Shown in pieces: positions 59,311 to 64,000 of a stretch of 64,000 nucleotides of DNA (position 1 is the first letter of the stretch; every line of letters starts with the position of its first letter). The notes below the pieces were generated by a model. It was not told where the DNA came from. It saw nothing but the letters and a program-made list of their open reading frames with translations, and made no database searches. The translations under genes were made by a program, and so were the position numbers. This DNA comes from Glandiceps talaboti (lineage: Eukaryota > Hemichordata > Enteropneusta > Spengelidae), in contig NC_135567.1 in NCBI RefSeq assembly GCF_964340395.1, positions 2,593,109 to 2,657,108 on the forward strand, given 5' to 3'.

Positions 59311-61900
59311 TTTGTATATCTGTGCTGTCGATCTTGTTGTTTTACTAAACTAAACTAAACTAAAGAAAGCTAAACTCTTCTCAATAATAAATCCATTCTA
59401 TGATGTCTAGAAGTTAGACATTAGTATGATTCATGGTCAAGATGACACACAATTTCTGTAAACAAGTACATTGTAATATTCAGTACTAATTTATCCATTC
59501 TAATAATAGTAATCATTAGAAATAATCATTTTGTTGAAATTTGTACATATCATAACATCCTGAACTGACTAATTCAATTGGAAGAAGTAAAAATCATGTG
59601 TCGCAGAATAGTTTATTGACTATCATTCATCCGAAAAAAATTTCTCACCAAGATGCATATTAAATATGTGTATTTGTTTTCATATTTCAATTTATGACAC
59701 AGTTTGAATATATACATGTACCATCATAATTAACACGTAAATGAAAGTATTAAGTTAACCAGATTTAAACTGAATACCTCCCATTTGGGCAAGACCATAG
59801 ATTTTGGGTAAGACCATAGATTTTGGGTCTTACACACATTGTTGGAATACAAACTTCTGAACTATAGGTATTATTCATGATGTACCACTTAATTTGAAAA
59901 TTTATTATATGAAACTATGAAGGGGGGGGGGGGGCAGGGAATGATAGTCCCCTTTCACATGTCAGGTGATACAAAAATGTCAATAACTATATAGAGGTAT
60001 CAGACTATTAAGTAACTTCAGTAAATTATTTAATACTGGATTGAATGAAAGGCAAACTCAGTGGGTTGAATCGAGTCAAAAACAGAATGCCAGGCTGGTT
60101 TTAAGAAAACATTTTCCATGGTTCACATGTTTGCCCTATAACTCAATACAGAAATATTTAGGTAGAGAGGGAGTAGATTTTATTGTGTTTTTGCCGATTT
60201 TGCGGAGGAATTTGACTCTCTAAATCACTCGCTGTTTTCATTCATTTTCACTCATGAATAGTTAGATTAGTTTACTCAGAAGATATAGTGGTCCATAGAA
60301 AAAACATTAAAATTATGTTTATAGATCAGAACTTAAACTTGGTGTATTTCTGAAATTACATGTCATGCAGGTGATACAAAATCATGGAATGGTTCCCTAG
60401 CAACAAAACTTTATGGAAATGTTTGTATTTTCAGGAGTTGTGTTCCCCTTTAATGTAAATTTCCAGAATACACCTTAGCCATGTACAAAATGTACACCAT
60501 GTGTATTCAGTGACAAGAATTGAAATGTATGTGAATTCAATATCCATTTCATCTGGTTCTCCCCAAAATATTGGTATGAATGATTTAAAGGCATATATGG
60601 CCATAATTATCTCACTTCTGTGAAATAATACGCTTGTGTAGGTATGTGTGTATCCCCATGCCGTTTTTTGGTGGAGCTTTTTAAATTGCCATGGTGGTAA
60701 TGGAATGGACAAGTTGTTTTTAGCTCCTGTATGGGAGCTGATATCATGCAACTGCCTTGCTCTATGTTTGTGTGTCTGTGCAGAAATTTTGTTCCACTGA
60801 CATCTCAAAAGGTAGTGAAGCAAATGTTTTGCAATTTACTGTGTTGCATTTTCAGGCTGCAACTTAGAGCTGAATAGCTTTTGGTGGGAGTGGCTTGCAT
60901 GATTAATGCTAATTTGCATAAGTAATGATTTTATCCTGTACAAATATCAAATCAGATGAAAATAATTTAGAATATTCCATAAGCTTTATGCAGAAAATAC
61001 AAATAATGTTTGAAATCTTGTATCTATGAAAAGGGTAGACCATTGTTGACATGTATGTCAATGTCCAATTTTGATTTACGAGTTTATCACATTCCATGAA
61101 TGTACATGGAGCACTTGCAACAGCCAATGACATAGACTCTCTCACAGTCCTCGGAGCTTCGCATTGCTAATATTAACCCTTCCCCCCCCCCTCATCAAAT
61201 TGACCATCTGTTTGATATCCACATTTATGCATCTGTGCAATGAGGAATAGTAGACATTAAATAGAAAGCAATCCTTGTCATAGTGTAATGTCAGCATTCT
61301 GTACCCTCCCCATCAAAATGGTCACTTGTACCATCCCCATCAATATCATAGTCACTTATACCCTCCGTATCAAAATGGTCATGCCCATATTATAGAAAAC
61401 ATAAAGTGCTACGAGAAATGCTCCATGATAAATAGTGAGTTAATCCTTCATATAGTTTGTTCACACCTAATGCTAAACCATGTAATTTGGAAGAGGTTTT
61501 GTAAGGAATGTTTATATAAACCAGAAGTAATCAGCTGTGAAACTTGTACATGCAGTGAATTGTTCAATGCTGTAGTATGATCAAATCATTTAGTGTATTT
61601 GACAAGTACAGTCAATCACCCTTCAGGAAGTTAAAGGAATCTTTGTCAAAGTTAAATTCTATCTGAGATGTCTAAGATGTGTAGGTGGGTCATAGTTTGG
61701 TCACAGTACACTGACTTAATAATTGTTTAGACTTGTTTTCCCATGTTGCACTTTGTGAGAAAATCTCGCCATGTACATTGTGCATTTTGGCATTTGAGTC
61801 TGATGGGAAATGCATACATGGGAGACCTGCATGTGACTTAATTGCTGTCAACCATTACTGGATGTACTGATGCACAACTGTCAGTATATATGAGAGTCAC
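59311..61900. other. No gene recognised
   Basis: Unique AT-rich sequence with minor features: (CTAAA)n near 59,345-59,364, a duplicated 'AGACCATAGATTTTGGGT' (59,791-59,829), a G run at 59,923-59,935, a lone MITE end at 60,436-60,453 and a 'TAGCTCCTGTATGGGAGCT' palindrome at 60,721. A (CCCATCAA) phrase recurs near 61,308-61,375. None of the frames carries a recognisable domain. Confidence 0.5.
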
Positions 61901-61901
61901 C

Positions 61902-62005
61902 ATTTTTAGCACAACTGAACTAGGTTCAGTAGGGCTATAGGCATGGTGAAATATGTATGAGTGGCCGTCTGACGTATTTGATGGGGACATTACTTATGAA
62001 TACAC
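61902..62005 (+). repeat. TAGCACAACTG element, left-end fragment
   Basis: TTTTAGCACAACTGAACTAG and GGTTCAGTAGGGCTATAGGC followed by a few body words ('TTTGATGGGGACATTAC'). The right end is missing. Confidence 0.65.
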
Positions 62006-62204
62006 ATGGTGTACATTTTATACATTCATATGGCTTAGGGGTGTACTGCCAATTTGGGCAAGACCATAGGGGGGATGTTTTTCAAAAAATGAGGAATAAG
62101 CTGCATTAAATTGTTACCTCTTACTTTTGAAATAAGTCACATCCATCATGTATACCTCCTGTTATGATGAAATTCAATATCAATATCTGATAGATAGAAA
62201 TGTA

Positions 62205-62420
62205 CCTCAGGTAGTAATGTTGGTAGGATTGTTGTTGTGACTGACAGTGAGATGTGAATAGGATTTTTGTCAAACCAGAATACCCTGTTTCAGTATAACT
62301 AGACTCCATTGTATATAGTTTTAAAAAGCAAAACTAATAGAAATGAAAATTATGGAGTCAAACCCAATTATGATGCAAGTTAAATTAGGAAGCCTTCAGT
62401 AATTACAGTGGGGTCAAGGG
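62205..62420. repeat. Dispersed repeat (TAATGTTGGTAGGAT family), copy 4
   Basis: It matches 1,820-1,996 and then the left edge of repeat D ('AAGTTAAATTAGGAAGCC'). Confidence 0.7.
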
Positions 62421-62577
62421 AATACACCTCTACGGAAAGGTACCCAGATTTTGATCAGAACGAGGCTAAAGGGGGTAAAGTTCAGAGATGTGCCACCATT
62501 TGAACACAATTTTTTTTGTTTACATTAGCAACCAGTGTATCATTTACAAACTTATCGATAGTGAATTATATACAAGC

Positions 62578-63297
62578 ATGGGAAAGTGGTATTGTGCTGC
62601 AGCTTGTTATACAAATCAAGCAGACAAGTGTCCAGATGTGTTATGGCATCAGTTTTCCTTTATTTACAATTTTCTGAACTTCCTATCTGGCCTAGTAGAG
62701 ACTTAGTTGATAAGAACATGCCTATAGTATTTAAGGGATAAGTATCCAAGTTAAAGGTGTATTATTGCTTGTACTGAATTAAAATGTGAAGTGTCAAAGG
62801 ACTACTCAATCCCGGCTGAACTTTGGTCAGAGTACAAGTCACATGACACATTCAAAGGCTTAGTGGGAATAGACTCATCAGTTTCTGTATCATTTATTAG
62901 CAATTTATTTGGAGAGTCAACATCTGACAGGATTATCACAGAGAAATATGGAATTCTTGATTTACTAGAACCAAATGACAGTTTGATGGCTGACAAAGGT
63001 TTTGAATTGAGGGACATGTTAATTGACAGGGGTGTAACACTGAATACTCCCCTCAAATGTCAACCAGGACAAAATCAAATGAAATCCAGTGATGTTTTTG
63101 AAACCCAGAAAATAGCCAGTGTCTGAATACATATTGAGCGGGCTATTAGAAGGATAAAGGGGTGGCACATTTTTGATCAGGTGATCCCTTTGACATTGTA
63201 TGGATCCATAGAACAGATTTGGTTAGTGTGCTGTAGTCTAGTGAATTTCCAAAACCAATTTTGTCATGTTGTGATATATAGGTCACAGTGTAAATAG
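62578..63297 (+). pseudogene. THAP/DDE (Harbinger- or ISL2EU-like) transposase, decayed
   Basis: The start ATG (62,578) gives MGKWYCAAACYTNQADKC, which resembles the first half of a THAP zinc finger; the rest of the finger is gone. A different frame then reads LPIWPSRDLVDKNMPIVFKG, followed after a frame change and a TAA by CIIACTELKCEVSKDYSIP. The main open part (to 63,126) reads ELWSEYKSHDTFKGLVGID and DSLMADKGFELRDMLIDRGV, characteristic of DDE_Tnp_4 transposases. TGA at 63,124-63,126 replaces the Arg of 'SV-R-IHIERAI'. Beyond it IHIERAIRRIKGW and VCCSLVNFQ complete the C-terminus to TAG at 63,295-63,297. Of the DDE triad, the second Asp (62,992-62,994) and Glu (63,136-63,138) are kept, but the first, expected at 62,767-62,769, is Ala. 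The gene is inactive. Confidence 0.8.
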
Positions 63298-64000
63298 GGA
63301 TGTGGTGGGGATGATAGTAATATGGTGTATTTCTTTATTAAAAGTGCATTTTTTTGAATAAATGAAAGTACAACACTACAAAGGTTATCTCTTGAAAATA
63401 AACTTTATTTATTTCTGATGTACTGATTGAACACATCATATATATATACAAATTATGAATAAAAATGTTCCAAATCATCCATTATTTTCCTTGACATTTC
63501 ACAAATTATACTTGAACAGGTATAATTACAATAATTCTCCAATATTTCTCTTTATTCAACCAGAAAATACTCACAACCTACTTCTCATGTAGCGACTCAT
63601 AGTGACCCCCCCCCCCCCCCCCCCCCCGTTAGGTCACTCATATTTTCCTTGGCTGAATGAAGAATAACATTGGTGAATAACATCTAATGATACCATGCAT
63701 AAGCCAAATTAATGTTTTTGAACAGAAAATAAAGATTATGTACCCTGATGGCTGTATGTTATGACAAACAAAGCCTAAATACCTCACCATTATTTTTCCA
63801 AATGTTTTTCATACATTATGCTTTAAGATGTATACTATTATATTATTCCCAATATTTGTCTTCATTCATCCAGACAATACTTGTAACCTAATGTTTTGTT
63901 ACTACTGACAAGTAGTGACTAGTCTCCTAAGGTCAACCATACTTGCCATGGCTGAGCAAAGAAAAATATTGAGGAACAATATTTAGATATTTTGCTTAGT
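63298..64000. other. No gene recognised; two diverged tandem units and a poly-C run
   Basis: Positions 63,540-63,690 and 63,846-64,000 share 'CAATATTTcTCTTtATTCA.CCAGA.AATACT', 'GGTCA..CATA.TT.CC.TGGCTGA' and 'AATATT.a.GAACAA', a repeat of about 306 bp. (C)n occupies 63,606-63,627. The window ends inside the second unit. Confidence 0.5.

Overview
This window is AT-rich, gene-poor animal nuclear DNA dominated by repeats. I see no operons, no bacterial-style gene packing and no complete protein-coding gene. It has GT-AG splice signals around a short exon, fragments of non-LTR retrotransposons, fragments of cut-and-paste DNA transposons carrying THAP, DDE, SWIM and YqaJ-like domains, many small inverted-repeat elements, and unusually many tandem arrays. 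This mixture fits a marine invertebrate metazoan. I cannot name the species from sequence alone.

Layout. 1-11 kb is the left copy of a large, diverged segmental duplication. It ends in a 28-unit 45-bp minisatellite. The right copy lies at 32.1-43.1 kb and ends in the same minisatellite with only about 7 units. 13.9-27.1 kb is a 56-bp satellite (about 114 monomers) split by a 6.8-kb inserted element at 19,325-26,123. That element has CACTACC-type terminal inverted repeats, a 2-bp CA target duplication and two very large internal arrays of 31-bp and 92-bp units. 27.1-32 kb is low-repeat sequence. It holds the best candidate for a host gene piece, a 99-bp exon encoding exactly one ankyrin repeat at 30,931-31,029. 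43.5-52 kb holds further tandem arrays (54 bp, 107 bp, TATG microsatellite) and repeat fragments. 52.7-54.7 kb is a TTA-flanked Harbinger-like non-autonomous element. 54.8-58.1 kb (minus strand) carries a decayed SWIM/YqaJ-nuclease gene. 62.6-63.3 kb (plus strand) carries a decayed THAP/DDE transposase. These last two are the kind of gene pair I associate with ISL2EU-type elements.

Nearly all long open frames here are by-products of tandem repeats: a unit with no stop codon in a frame opens that frame over the whole array. The supportable coding content is one ankyrin exon plus mobile-element pseudogenes. The most unusual structure is the 6.8-kb element nested in the satellite. Its left array repeats a perfect heat-shock-element-like motif dozens of times.
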